Shown: positions 1 through 10,820, numbered from the stretch's first letter. The stretch is 64,000 nucleotides of DNA from Auriscalpium vulgare (GCA_019915015.1 JAHBBC010000002.1:1550001-1614000), one strand, 5' to 3'. Made by a program: numbers and translations. Notes: generated from the sequence alone by a model not told the origin.

Positions 1-1
1 A

Positions 2-2536
2 GGCTTTCGGCCGGAATACAAAGAGGCGCGCCGCCTCCGATATCTCATACCCCGCAGCATCCCCTTCTTCGTTGCCTCCGCGACTCTGCCGACACTCATA
101 CTGCAAGACGTCATGGACATCCTACAGGTGCAGGCCGCCAAGTGCCTGCTGATCCGACGCTCCAATGACCGGCCAAATATCGCCCTGTGCGTCCGCAAGA
201 TGCGATTCGCCGCGAGTAGCTACGAAGACCTCGCGTTTTTGCTGGCAGGCGTCGGGCCGGACTCTCCGCCTCCAAAATTTCTCGTATTCTTCGACGACAT
301 CACAGAATCGATACGCGCTGCAAAATACCTATGAAAGAAGCTGCCTCCGGACCTTCGAAGCAAAATCAAATGGTTCAATGCGGATATGACGGACGCATAC
401 CGCGAGCGCGAGCTTAACAACTTGCGGGAAGGCGAAACCTGGGGCCTGTTTTGCACAGACTCGTTTGGAATGGTGAGTTTGCGCGACCTTAATTCAGAGA
501 TGCGTGCTTACCTGTCTCGCAAAGGGTGTTGACTTGTCGAACATCGAGCTGGTCATACAGTGGCGAGCGACGTGTAACTTAGTGACACTGTGGCAGAGAT
601 TTGGGCGCGGCGCGCGAAATCCTCTGCTCACCGCGAAAGTTCTCTTCCTCGTAGAGCCTAAACATTTTGACGACGAGAAGGCGAAAAAAGCGGAAGCGAA
701 GGCGAAGCGCGACAAGCAGCGTGTCAATCAGCTGAAGCGCAAGTCCGCAACACGACCGGTTGCCGAAGGTTCGAAGAGTGGCCCTGCAAAGCGACAGCGA
801 ATCGGCGACAATGGCGAGAGCGCTCCGGGACAGGATGGCGGAGATGAGGCTGAAGAAAACGAGGGTGCAGACGAGAGAGATGAAGAGGCTGCGCCAGACG
901 ACGCACAGGACGCAGCGGATGGCGCGAACGCGGCTGAAGACGATCCATATCAGGAGAGAAGATTCATCTACAATCAGTATTCCGAGAAGATGATATTGCA
1001 AACACTAAAACTCACCGCACAACAAAAGCTGAAAGATCTGGAGCCCGCATTGAACGACCTCATCAATCCAGTACAGGGTGCAGGACTTGCGTGCACAAGG
1101 ACTCCTATCAAGATATACTTTGGCAACGATACCGTCGGTGAGTCGGTCCTTATGTTTAGGGCGCAAAGCAGTTTACGTGACTTTCAATCAGCTTCTGATC
1201 ACACGGACTGTCAGCGCGACTTGCCGGAGGGTTGTAGGCGGTGCAAGGTGGCGGCGCCTCCCGTCTGCTGCGAGCTTTGTTCCCCAAAAGCGTTCGAATC
1301 CTTTGCCATCCCTCCAAAAACCAGCTCAGCACTCACTTTGACGAAGAAGCGCACTCGGGTGAACAACAAGTACGAGGCGGGCCCATCTGACATGGAGTTG
1401 CGCGCGGCCCTTCACCAATTCCGCAAGGCGCGTACCGTCGCGCTGTACGACAAGCCGACTTTGCTTTCCTACGGCCCCGGGGTTGTCATGCCAAATGACA
1501 TCCTGCAGCGGATAGTGGACGCTGCACACGCTCACCAGCTGCAGAGCATTGACGACCTTGTAGAGGTAACGCACTGGAATCGCGCAACAGAGCTTGGGCC
1601 GGAGATTCTCGACATCGTCCGACTGCACGTGCCGCCTCCACCATCCGAAACGGCCGCCCCACCAACCCCTCTCTCCCCATCAAAATCGAACGCGCCGGCC
1701 GGCGGTGTACCATCTTCATCGACGGTACAACGAGCCGGGCCCAAACGTCCTCTTCAATGCCGTGCTTGCGGCGGCCAAGGTCACATAGGTGCGTCGAGTT
1801 TTTCAAGTCGTTTTACTCTACTTAGGATATCCAAAAGCTTCGAACCAGAACTGCCCGCAATATCACACTCGAAAAGCAGCCGGCAGTGCCGCCGCACAGC
1901 GCTCCTCGCACAAGGAGAACGACTTGCAAGTCGGACCGTCCGCCACGTCATCCGCCGCGTCAGCACCACCCGTCAATTCTGGTGTTCCCGTGCAGACGCC
2001 AGATAGGCCTCGATCCAGTCGTAAGGCGTCCCACAGCAAGTGCACGCGCTGCGGCTCAGCAGATCACATAGGCAAGTGATTCTAACCGTTTAATAGGCAC
2101 ATATTCTTACCGTGATTCCAGCCTCAAATCGCCGGTGCCCACTTCATCCCAGCAAGCCCGTGAACGCGCCTTTCATTGAAATGCCTGTCCGCGCCGTCGA
2201 ACGAGTGAGTCGCAAGCTATTCGGAATTTGTTCTTCATCTTATGCATCAACCAGATGGCGACAACCCTTACAGCTCAGCATACGACGCCGACACCTCGAG
2301 CAACGACGCCAACACCTCGAGCAACGGCGCCAACGCCTCTCGCCACGACACCGACGCCTCTCGCCACGACACCAACACATGAGCCCTCTGTCTCGGCAAT
2401 TCCCGCCCCAGCGCCCTCGGGCACGTCGTCGGCGCCGGCCGCATCCTGGCCACCCACAATACCCCCTAAGCAATTCTATGGCTATCGTCCGTTGCAGTGT
2501 AAGTACATGAAAATGATTGACAAGTGTATTTTCTGA
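2..2536 (+). CDS. RecQ-like ATP-dependent DNA helicase, 3' part (5' end outside window; one in-frame TGA)
   Basis: This is the C-terminal part of a superfamily 2 helicase that would unwind DNA in the nucleus. Motif III is seen as SATLP near base 90, motif IV as FLVFFDD near 285, and motifs V and VI as TDSFGMGVDL and WQRFGRGAR after the first intron. A Cys-rich segment (CxxxxxxGCxxC, then CCxxC) and two CCHC knuckles starting CRACGGQGHI and CTRCGSADHI follow, then a Thr/Pro-rich tail. Introns that keep the frame are 473-524, 1138-1191, 1789-1825, 2072-2121 (GC-AG) and about 2205-2254. A TGA at 332-334 interrupts otherwise conserved sequence and would be CGA before one C-to-T change, so this copy may be dead. 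The stop at 2536 is 6 bases from the stop of the convergent DUF6589 gene. The family is well supported; exact exon ends are inferred. Confidence 0.8.
2285..2379 (+). repeat. 21-base coding minisatellite in the helicase tail
   Basis: Four full copies and a partial copy of a 21-base unit (such as acgccaacacctcgagcaacg) encode Thr-Pro-rich heptads. The first two and last two units form two subtypes. It is likely length-variable between strains. Confidence 0.75.
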
Positions 2537-2542
2537 CGGCAA

Positions 2543-5245
2543 CTACAGGATATCGTCGTCAACTTCGAGGTCCTCCAATTCAATTTCAAGCGGCGTGCCA
2601 TCTTCATCCTCCATGGTACCGACGTCGCCGCCACTCGCATACATAGACTGCCCTTTGTCTACCTTGTCTTCGACCGAATATGTTGACTTCCTTCCGTGCT
2701 GTATCTCGTTCGGGTGAGACACGTTCTGAATATATGTGGTCAGTGTCTTGAACGTCTTCTCCATGTTCTTGGCCGCGTGGTGATAGGTTAGCCCGGGTAA
2801 ATGAAGGTCACGTTCGATCTTCTTGTGGCATGCGCGGTATATCTCGACTAACACTGACTCTTCGAGCACCCGCTTCTTTGTATAGTTTGAGCCCGCTCCG
2901 CCGTACGTCTCCTGTTTATGGTGTAAGCGGCAGACTACGTATATTTCCCACAGCTGACACTCGCCTTTGTGAACAGATTGTTCAGCTCAACAAGCCAGTC
3001 TACCGCTCGGAATTCATTCGGTTTCCCTGTAGGGTTGACAAGGCAATTGTACCGAACTGCACGCCTTCAGAGGTATGTCAGCAGGCTGTCCCGACGCGAC
3101 GGAAACTCATACTGACTTGAGACCTTCGGGATAGACGAAATGCACGTCCGTCATAAACCGGAGCATGCCGTTGGCATACTTATGCTTCCCAGTAGCTCGA
3201 AAAATCCAGATCCAGGAAGGTACAACGGTTTCGATGCGGCCCATGTCGCCGGCGTTCATAGAGTACGACAATTCTTCGTACAACAACAAGTACTGCTGTA
3301 AGATGAGTGTATTTTCGTACTGCTGGTCTCTGATTGCGGAAGAGCTCATGCGAATGTCGAAGATGTCGACACTTTCCGAGCCGGCAACGTGCCTATCCGC
3401 GAGTCCGCGAGTACGTACGACATTTCTAGAATGTCATCCCATGTTGGTTCTGACGCGGCGTAGTCTTCTAGTGTCGTGCATTGTGCATCGCGGCGAAGCG
3501 CCTCCAGTCGCCAGCAATCCAAACGTAGCACTGTGCCGACATGAAGAATGATTTCGTGCGTTCGCCGGAACCCTGGCTTCGACGCGATCTTGCCCGTCTC
3601 CTTTGGCCGCAGAATTCCGGCAAGAGTTCGAAGTGAGTTTGGATCATCTTGTGTCCTCTTCTCGCTGATAAATATTCTCCATATTGCGTCCGCGGCGGCC
3701 ATTTTCAAGTGGAAGAATCCAGGAACGAGGACGATGGATTGGAGGCGGCGCCACGGCGTGTCTTCGAGTGCTCTCCTTTCTTGTGCCGACTGCACACGCT
3801 CCAGGGTCCCCAGGTCACCATGAACAAGGACGACGAACGGCGTGATGTCCTCGACATCGTAGTGCTCGTCGTCGTCATCCGGGTCCCCTACACCACCTTG
3901 GGCAAGTAAGTCACCAATGGCTTCAATATTGCCGGACACCTTGGACTGATTTATGTCCATCGCGCGCACCGGAAAGTGCTTCAGCTTTGTCACCGGTATC
4001 TTCTCTACAGGTTCTGGCTCGCCGAGGTTCCCGATGAATCGGCGGAAGTATTCTGGGCCGTGATGAAGGAGGTCGTAGCGGAATTTCCACGCATTGTAGC
4101 GGCCACGCCGATTGAGTTGACTAACATCGTCGACATGATTGGGGTGTAGTTGGAGGAGGTCATGAGCAGACTTAGCGGGAAGTCGAGGCGCTAGATCGTT
4201 GTAGCGCGACTTTGCCCAGAGGTCTTCAGAGCACTTGAGGTCCGCGAGCTTCACGCCATGGCCAAGGGAGAATATAAGGCCCGATGTGAGGTGAACAAGT
4301 GTGTCGAGGGGTTGGTCGAGGGTATAAAGAGCAGTTTTGAAGTCGACGTCAAAGTTGTCGTACGCGTATGCAGCGAGAAGTGTCCTCCCAAGTTTTTGCA
4401 GGTCGAATGATGCCTTCATGGCCAATGAATGGATTGCGTGGTGAATCGAGCTCAGTGAGATTGATAGGCCCATATGCGCAAGGGTCTTGATGACCTTTTC
4501 GGGTGTATTGCATGAGTGCAGGAAGATGCCCATGACACTCTGCAGTGCATTACATTGTTGATTCATGGACTGCATCATAATGCTGATGATCACAACTTTT
4601 TTCTTGCAGGGGAAATGGCGGTCAGCACAGCACAGTGTTCGAGCGACCGCGAGAAGACATACAATTGTCAGTATGGCTTCGCGCCGAGCCTTCCTAGCAC
4701 CGCCGACCTCTATCTGCTTCACGTCTTCACTCATGACCCCCAAATCTAGCTCCATATTCTCCCAGTAAGAAGCCTCCTCGTCATCCATCGGCATTTCCAT
4801 GTTTTCAGCTTCGTCCGAGTCTCGGCGTGCCTTTGTGTCGTACCGAGACAACCCATCTTTCGACACTAGGACTCCCAGGAAGTCCCATAGCTCTGGATGT
4901 TGCTCCTGTACATCCTCCGCAAGGTGTCGAATCTGAAAGTCGCGTATTTGCTCCGGGGATGCGTGCATGGCACTGAAATGCCATCCGTTGTCCCGCTGCG
5001 CGAGATCGGCGACACTGGCCGAGAGCGCGGCGCCAGTAGTGCGCACTGACCATTGTCGAGTCGCGCTTGCGGACTCGGGGCTCAGAAGAAGCACATCGAG
5101 CACGTCTTGCAGATTGTCGATGAGAATGCGGCGAGCGTGGTGACTGTCCGGGTGCTGACTGGCGAGAAGTGAAATGAGAAAGTGTGGAACTGTGCATTCA
5201 TGCCGGTCGAGCGTCGCAAGTAGTATATCAAGGGCGGGATGAACA
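2543..5245 (-). pseudogene. DUF6589-domain protein gene, split from its start codon by a copia element
   Basis: The leftward coding sequence matches what I know of the DUF6589 family of mushroom genomes: PVRAMDINQS, then VLVHGDLGTLERVQS, then VPGFFHLKMAAADAIWR, and a C-terminal LTGKP-like NPTGKPNEFRAVDW segment. The role of the family is unknown to me. Frame-consistent introns are 3330-3418, about 3057-3123 and 2912-2964 (the last GC-AG). The N-terminus reads open to 5241, where the copia LTR begins. Across the element, at 10816-10820, the frame resumes with ATG CG, so that removing the element and one GAACA copy gives an intact frame of 832 residues. The gene body therefore looks undamaged apart from the insertion. 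Expression from an internal ATG cannot be excluded. Confidence 0.8.
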
Positions 5246-5757
5246 TGTGAAATGAGACAATCTCGTGCGAGAATCTAGAAGATACAATCTAGCTCAGTCT
5301 CTGCGCACGATAGTGGACGAGAGTCTTGATCTTATTCACCTAGAAGATACAATCTAGCTAGGTAGGGAATAAGCATGATGAAGAACACAAGTAAAGGTCC
5401 GAATACTCACCTCAGTCTCTGCGCACGATAGTGGACGAGAGTCTGAGGTGACGTCGTAATGAGGTGCCATATTTATAGTGGATTTATCGAGTGCGAGGCC
5501 GCAGGCACGAACGGTGTACGGAGTGCCAAGTCGGCGAGCTTATCGTATGAATCAAAGACATAAGTGAATAGAACCTGTGCAGAGCACGCCGGCCGAAAGT
5601 TAAATCTATAAGAGTGATCGAGAACAAACACGAGGCTACGAATGTCGTAGAAGGAAAGACGGCCTACACGGCCACGATAAGAAGATAAGTACATACTGTC
5701 ACAGCAACGGGACGCCGATGTCCGTGCGAGGCGGGCACGAGCTTGCCAAATCCAACA
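5246..5757 (-). repeat. Copia 3' LTR
   Basis: 512 bases, matching the 5' LTR at all but two sites. The leftward TATAAATA box is at 5470-5477. An LTR-internal open frame of about 100 codons is just part of the repeat and not a gene. Confidence 0.93.
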
Positions 5758-5768
5758 CTCCCCCTCAA
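5758..5768 (-). other. Copia polypurine tract
   Basis: Read leftward, a run containing GAGGGGGAG abuts the 3' LTR and includes the end of the polyprotein stop codon. It is the expected primer for plus-strand synthesis. Confidence 0.75.
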
Positions 5769-8700
5769 GCCGCGCGCAGTCCGAGCTCGGACGCAAAGTG
5801 CTTGACCTTCGCCGAAGGCAGCGCCTTCGTCAGCGTGTCCGCGACCATGTCGTCCGTGGGGCAGTACACGAGGCGGAGGGTGCCGTTCTCGACTATCCAG
5901 CGGATGAAGTGGAACCGGATGTCGATGTGCTTTGTGCGAGCGTGGTACTGGTGGTCCTGCGCAAGGGCAATGGCGGATTGATTGTCGGAGAAGAGTGTCG
6001 TGGAAGAGGAGAGGGGTGTGAATAGTTCTGCAAGAAGATTACGGAGCCACAGGGCTTCCTTCGCGGCGTGAGCAGCAGCGACGTACTCACTCTCGGTTGT
6101 CGACAGCGCAATGATCTCCTGGCGCTTCGAGCTCCACGAGACCGCTCCACCATCAATCAGAAACGCGTATCCGGAGATAGCGTGGCGATCCTCTGCCATG
6201 TTCCCATCGGCATCCGCATACCCCATCAGCTCCTTCTCCATCCCGCCGTACGACAGCCACAAGCCTTGCGTGCCCTTGAGGTAGCGGAAGACGCGCTTGA
6301 CAGCGTTCCAGTGTGCGGGGCCGGGGTTGGTCGAGAATCGGGAGAGCGTGGTGACGGCGAAAGAGATGTCGGGACGAGTGGCGATAGAGGCGTACATAAG
6401 CGCACCAACGGCTTCGCGATACGGCACATCGCGCATGATGGCGTGGTCGGCGGTCGAGGAAGGGGAATCAGACGTCGAAAGGCGGGCTTGCGTGTCCATA
6501 GGCGTGGAGACTGGCTTCAAGTCTTCGAAGCCGAAGCGGCGGATGATGGTGTCGAGGTAGGAGCGCTGCGAAAGGTGAATGGTGCGCGTGTCGCGATCGC
6601 GCTTCACCTCGATGCCCAACATCCAGTGTAACTCACCGAGATCCGTGACCTCGACATGTCTCCCCAGCTCCGCCTTGAATTCCTTCACCGACTTCTCCGA
6701 AGTTGCAGCGATCGTGCAGTCGTCTACGTGCACGACAACGATGAGCAGCGAGGCGCCGGCGCGCCGGAAGTACACAGCCTGATCGACAACACAACGGACC
6801 AAGCCCATTGCATCGACGAAGATGCTGGTCAGCTTCTGGTACCAGCGCCGGCCCGACTGCTTGAGGCCGTAGAGGGTCTTGCGAAGGCGAGGGACGCGTG
6901 CTCCTGCGTCGGCGGGGGCATAACCGGGCGGATGTCGCATATAAATAACTTCGCGATCGGTCAGGTCGCCGTTGAGGTACGCGCCCTTGATGTCGACCTG
7001 GTGAAGCTCGAGGTTGAGTCGCGCTGCGAGTGCGAGGACGGTGCGGACGGATGGTAGCTTGGCGACGGGCGCATACGTGTCGAAGTAGTCGACACCGGGG
7101 ACCTGGCTGAAGCCTTGAGCCACGAGTCGCGCCTTGTACCGAACGATCCTGCCGGCTGCGTCCTTCTTGGCCTTGAAGACCCACTTCGAGCCGACAATGT
7201 TCGCGCCGTGAGGCGGCTGCTCGAGCGTCCAGGTGCCGGCGTCGCGCAGCGTCGAGAGCTCCTCGTGGATGGCTGCTTCCCAAAGCGGCCAGTCCGGGCG
7301 CTTGCGCGCCTCTCCGAGGGTCCGAGGCTCCAGCGCTTCGGCGTCGGCCATCTCCGCTGCCAGCGCATACTCGAACGCGTCACTCACCCAGTCGTCAACC
7401 ATCTCTGCTCCGCCGTCGTCGCCTCTGCCCGCGCTCTCCCCCTCATCCCTCGACAATTCGCCCACCGACTCCTGCGCCTCCGGTACTTGAAGACCACGGG
7501 CAAAGATCGGGTCGGACGGGCGCGCTGACGTCGTGCCAGCGCCGCTTCGGAGATCGCGCACGTAGCGCGATGGCCTGCGAATGCGTTGCGCTCGGGGCTC
7601 GAATGCTTCGACGAGGACGTCTTGGAGCGTTGGCGCAGCGTCAGGGACAGCAGGAGATGTCGAGGGAGCGGGGGTAGTGTCAGAATGAGGTACGTCGTGA
7701 GCCGCTGGCGTCTCGCCCTTCTGACGAGCGTTCTGCAGCTCCAAACCTTCCTCCCCTTCACCCTCCCCCTCGAGACGAACAGCGGGCACGCGCGTGTCGT
7801 CAAAATACACGTTGCGCTCGACCGTCACCGACTTGGTGGCCGGCCAGTACACGCGCACACCCTTCGACTCGTCGTCGGCACCCAGCCAACGGCCCTCTCG
7901 AGCGCGCACACCCAACTTCCCAGTCGACGTGTCGTGCACCCACACACGGCATCCCCACTCGTGCAGCCCACCAAGGTCAGGCTTCTTACGAAGCAGAGCC
8001 TCGTACGGCGTCGTGCCGTCGAGCGCGCGCGTCGACGTGCGATTCTTCAACCACACGGCGTGACGGATGGCCTCGCCCCAGAGGAACTTGGGCAAACCGC
8101 TCGAGTGAAGCATGGCGCGCACTTTCTCGACAAGCGTGCGGTTCAGGCGCTCCGCGACGCCGTTGTGTTGCGGAGTGTCGTGGACTGTGAGCTTTTGCGT
8201 TGTGCCAGCGCGTTTGAGATGGAGAGAGAACTCTTTCCCCATGTACTCGCCGCCGCGGTCGGAGTGAAGCACCTTGACCGGTACACCATGGTGAGTTTTG
8301 CACCACGCCTCGTAGGTTTTGTACGCATCGAAGGTCTGATCTTTTGACCGCAGGAGGTAGAGTGACGTGTAGCGGGTCATGTCGTCCGTGAACGACACAT
8401 AGTAGCGGCGCCCACCCTTCGTCGCGACCGGCGACGGGCCCCAGAGATCCGAGTGAATCTCGGCGGCAAACTCCTGTGCTCGCTCCCCCTCGCGCTCCTT
8501 TCCGACTGGCTTCCGCGTGGCCTTGGCATAGACGCACGACTCGCAGAACGTAGGCTCGTCCGCCGTCAAGTCGAGGGTCACGCCGGTGACGAAGCCCTTC
8601 TCGACAAGACGCTTGGCAACACCGGGAGAGATGTGCCCCATGCGGCGGTGCAACTCCATAACAGAGAGCAGCTCCGTGACAGCCTGCGCGTGGTCGCCTT

Positions 8701-10243
8701 CGTGGTCGACACGATAGAGTCCGCGCGACGTGCGTGGGATCTCACCGACCTGCGCGGCATCACCTGGTGAGTGAATAACACATTTTCCACCCGCAAAGGT
8801 AACTGAAAACCCTTGCTCGTCCAGGCGGCCGATCGACACGAGCGTATAGCCGACCTCGGGAGAATACAAGACTTCGGTAAGTCTTAACTGCGACGCGTCC
8901 ATGCCATTAGGCACATCGATGACCATCTCACCGACGCCCGTTGCAGCGAAACCTTGCTGGTTGGCCGCCGTGAACCTGCGCGGGGGGATCTCGCGGTAGT
9001 TCTCGAAGTCGTCGAGGTACGGGGAGATGTGGCGTGTCGTGCCCGAGTCGTAGAGCTCGCGGCGTGGCGCAGAATTGTCGTCACAAGCTGCGCTGACATG
9101 CGCGGCTTCCTCCACAGGTACGACATCCTCGACGTCGGACAGGCGATCCCAGCTGCCATCGGTGGACGGCACGTCGGCATCCGACCAGTCATCGTCATGG
9201 TCAAGACCGTCGTCGCCAACCTCGGAGAACCAAGCCTCCGAGTCAACGTCACTCCAAGAGTGGTCCTCGGCGATCTCGTCGGATGCGCTGTCCGATGACA
9301 CGGTCTCCAGGTCCGGCATGGACCTGTACGATGCGGAATCGGGGTCGTCGTCAACAACCCAGGCCTCCTCCTCCTCGAAGTCCTCGACGGCATTGGCAGT
9401 CGACGTGCTCGGACGTGTGGCGCCATGTCGCGGTGCCTTCAACGGCTTCGGACATTTATCCTTGAAATGTCCAGCCTCGCCGCAGTTCCAGCAGACACCG
9501 CGTGGCTTCCGCACGAACTTGCCGCCCTTGGAAGGGCCTCGGGACGTGGTCACGACAAGTGCCTCGTCCGTTGCGGCCGGCGCGGCGGACTTCGGGCCGG
9601 GGGTGCGGCGCTTCAGCTTCTGGCGCTCGTACTCGTGTGAGACGAGTGTTGCGAGAGTGTCTGGGTCGACGGAGGTGGAGGGGTTGATGAGGGAGACAGC
9701 AGCGAGCTGTGCGGAGGCGAAATTTGATAGATATGTAGGCAGAGATGCCAGGATAGTCGAACGGTAGTCGGCATCCTCGATGTCGACACCGACTGCGGCA
9801 AGCTCTTCCCGCCGAGTCCGCAGGTCGTCCATAAACACGGCGACGTCGCCCTCGTTAGGGCACTTGGACTCCAGGAAGACCTTCCGGAGGTTGGTCTGCG
9901 CATACGCGCCCTTGACCGTGTACTCCGCGACAAGCGAGGCCCACTGTGCTGCGACAGTGCCTAGCTTCTTGAGACGCACGACGGTGGAGTCGGGCAGCCG
10001 CTGCGTGAGCAACGACTTCGACGTGCGTTCGTCGCGGTCCCAGGTGGCCTGGAGTGCCAGCTCCTCCGCAGTAATGGGATCCGCAGCTGCGACGGGGCGC
10101 ATGTTCGTCCCGTCGAAGTGACCCCACTTCTCCTTCGCCTCGACAGCGACGGTGAAGCGTGTCGACCAAATAGCCCAGTTGTAGCCCCGAGCGTCAAGCT
10201 TCGGGACTGCTGAAGACAGCGCATCGGCAGCAATGGTGGTCAT
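5765..10243 (-). CDS. Copia gag-pol polyprotein, 1492 residues
   Basis: A single ORF starts at the ATG at 10243. The N-terminal gag resembles the copia capsid family and ends in a CCHC knuckle CWNCGEAGHFKDKC near residue 251. Aspartic protease shows LYDSGTT near residue 398. Integrase follows: an HHCC zinc site about 533-570, then catalytic D599 (HSDLW), D662 (SDRGGEY) and E699 (NGVAERLNR). RT begins near residue 1010 (GSKWVFKAKKD) with active site VHVDD near 1173, where most relatives have YVDD. RNase H is at the C-terminus (SKRQEIIALSTTESEY). The length is normal for the family and there is no frameshift. The polyprotein would be cleaved in cytoplasmic particles that copy the RNA and integrate the DNA. 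The stop codon overlaps the polypurine tract. Confidence 0.95.
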   Translation of the reverse strand: MTTIAADALSSAVPKLDARGYNWAIWSTRFTVAVEAKEKWGHFDGTNMRPVAAADPITAEELALQATWDRDERTSKSLLTQRLPDSTVVRLKKLGTVAAQWASLVAEYTVKGAYAQTNLRKVFLESKCPNEGDVAVFMDDLRTRREELAAVGVDIEDADYRSTILASLPTYLSNFASAQLAAVSLINPSTSVDPDTLATLVSHEYERQKLKRRTPGPKSAAPAATDEALVVTTSRGPSKGGKFVRKPRGVCWNCGEAGHFKDKCPKPLKAPRHGATRPSTSTANAVEDFEEEEAWVVDDDPDSASYRSMPDLETVSSDSASDEIAEDHSWSDVDSEAWFSEVGDDGLDHDDDWSDADVPSTDGSWDRLSDVEDVVPVEEAAHVSAACDDNSAPRRELYDSGTTRHISPYLDDFENYREIPPRRFTAANQQGFAATGVGEMVIDVPNGMDASQLRLTEVLYSPEVGYTLVSIGRLDEQGFSVTFAGGKCVIHSPGDAAQVGEIPRTSRGLYRVDHEGDHAQAVTELLSVMELHRRMGHISPGVAKRLVEKGFVTGVTLDLTADEPTFCESCVYAKATRKPVGKEREGERAQEFAAEIHSDLWGPSPVATKGGRRYYVSFTDDMTRYTSLYLLRSKDQTFDAYKTYEAWCKTHHGVPVKVLHSDRGGEYMGKEFSLHLKRAGTTQKLTVHDTPQHNGVAERLNRTLVEKVRAMLHSSGLPKFLWGEAIRHAVWLKNRTSTRALDGTTPYEALLRKKPDLGGLHEWGCRVWVHDTSTGKLGVRAREGRWLGADDESKGVRVYWPATKSVTVERNVYFDDTRVPAVRLEGEGEGEEGLELQNARQKGETPAAHDVPHSDTTPAPSTSPAVPDAAPTLQDVLVEAFEPRAQRIRRPSRYVRDLRSGAGTTSARPSDPIFARGLQVPEAQESVGELSRDEGESAGRGDDGGAEMVDDWVSDAFEYALAAEMADAEALEPRTLGEARKRPDWPLWEAAIHEELSTLRDAGTWTLEQPPHGANIVGSKWVFKAKKDAAGRIVRYKARLVAQGFSQVPGVDYFDTYAPVAKLPSVRTVLALAARLNLELHQVDIKGAYLNGDLTDREVIYMRHPPGYAPADAGARVPRLRKTLYGLKQSGRRWYQKLTSIFVDAMGLVRCVVDQAVYFRRAGASLLIVVVHVDDCTIAATSEKSVKEFKAELGRHVEVTDLGELHWMLGIEVKRDRDTRTIHLSQRSYLDTIIRRFGFEDLKPVSTPMDTQARLSTSDSPSSTADHAIMRDVPYREAVGALMYASIATRPDISFAVTTLSRFSTNPGPAHWNAVKRVFRYLKGTQGLWLSYGGMEKELMGYADADGNMAEDRHAISGYAFLIDGGAVSWSSKRQEIIALSTTESEYVAAAHAAKEALWLRNLLAELFTPLSSSTTLFSDNQSAIALAQDHQYHARTKHIDIRFHFIRWIVENGTLRLVYCPTDDMVADTLTKALPSAKVKHFASELGLRAA

Positions 10244-10283
10244 GGTCGATGAGGAGTGGCAGCGGCAGCGTTACGCAGGGATA

Positions 10284-10298
10284 GCAGGGCCCATAACC
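10284..10298 (-). other. Copia primer-binding site matching the anticodon arm of initiator tRNA-Met
   Basis: Directly inside the 5' LTR the + strand reads GCAGGGCCCATAACC. This matches the anticodon stem and CAT loop of eukaryotic initiator tRNA-Met rather than a tRNA 3' end. Priming by a 5' half of initiator tRNA is known for Drosophila copia and Ty5. The match is read from the sequence; the host tRNA is not in the window. Confidence 0.75.
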
Positions 10299-10810
10299 TG
10301 TGAAATGAGACAATCTCGTGCGAGAATCTAGAAGATACAATCTAGCTCAGTCTCTGCGCACGATAGTGGACGAGAGTCTTGATCTTATTCACCTAGAAGA
10401 TACAATCTAGCTAGGTAGGGAATAAGCATGATGAAGAACACAAGTAAAGGTCCGAATACTCACCTCAGTCTCTGCGCACGATAGTGGATGAGAGTCTGAG
10501 GTGACGTCGTAATGAGGTGCCATATTTATAGTAGATTTATCGAGTGCGAGGCCGCAGGCACGAACGGTGTACGGAGTGCCAAGTCGGCGAGCTTATCGTA
10601 TGAATCAAAGACATAAGTGAATAGAACCTGTGCAGAGCACGCCGGCCGAAAGTTAAATCTATAAGAGTGATCGAGAACAAACACGAGGCTACGAATGTCG
10701 TAGAAGGAAAGACGGCCTACACGGCCACGATAAGAAGATAAGTACATACTGTCACAGCAACGGGACGCCGATGTCCGTGCGAGGCGGGCACGAGCTTGCC
10801 AAATCCAACA
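10299..10810 (-). repeat. Copia 5' LTR
   Basis: Promoter LTR of the leftward copia element. A TATAAATA box reads leftward at 10523-10530. The LTR holds internally repeated blocks: ctagaagatacaatctagct occurs twice, and a block containing gcgcacgatagtgga occurs twice with one base changed in this copy. Confidence 0.93.
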
Positions 10811-10820
10811 GAACACGCAT
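10811..10820 (-). other. Displaced start codon of the DUF6589 gene and copia target duplication
   Basis: GAACA at 10811-10815 repeats the GAACA at 5241-5245 that borders the other LTR. The minus-strand ATG at 10820-10818 is followed by CG and then continues, after the duplication, in frame with the DUF6589 body. An in-frame stop lies about 15 codons upstream of this ATG, which supports it as the start. Confidence 0.75.

Larger units (their letters stand above)
5246..10810 (-). mobile_element. Ty1/copia LTR retrotransposon, full length and apparently intact
   Basis: The element is 5,565 bases, transcribed leftward. Both LTRs are 512 bases, start TG and end CA on either strand, and differ at two positions by eye (C/T in GGACGAG versus GGATGAG, G/A in AGTGGATTT versus AGTAGATTT). 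A perfect 5-base target duplication GAACA flanks it. One uninterrupted gag-pol ORF lies inside, with a primer-binding site next to the 5' LTR and a purine tract next to the 3' LTR. The order integrase then RT identifies it as copia rather than gypsy. It is young and possibly still active. Confidence 0.95.

Noticed and set aside
6068..9767. Long rightward ORFs inside copia (for example 7586-8347 and 9075-9767).
   Set aside because: Antisense shadows of the GC-rich polyprotein gene.
5473..10816. Leftward ORFs of about 100 codons in both copia LTRs.
   Set aside because: They lie in the LTRs, cross LTR borders and have no recognisable protein features.
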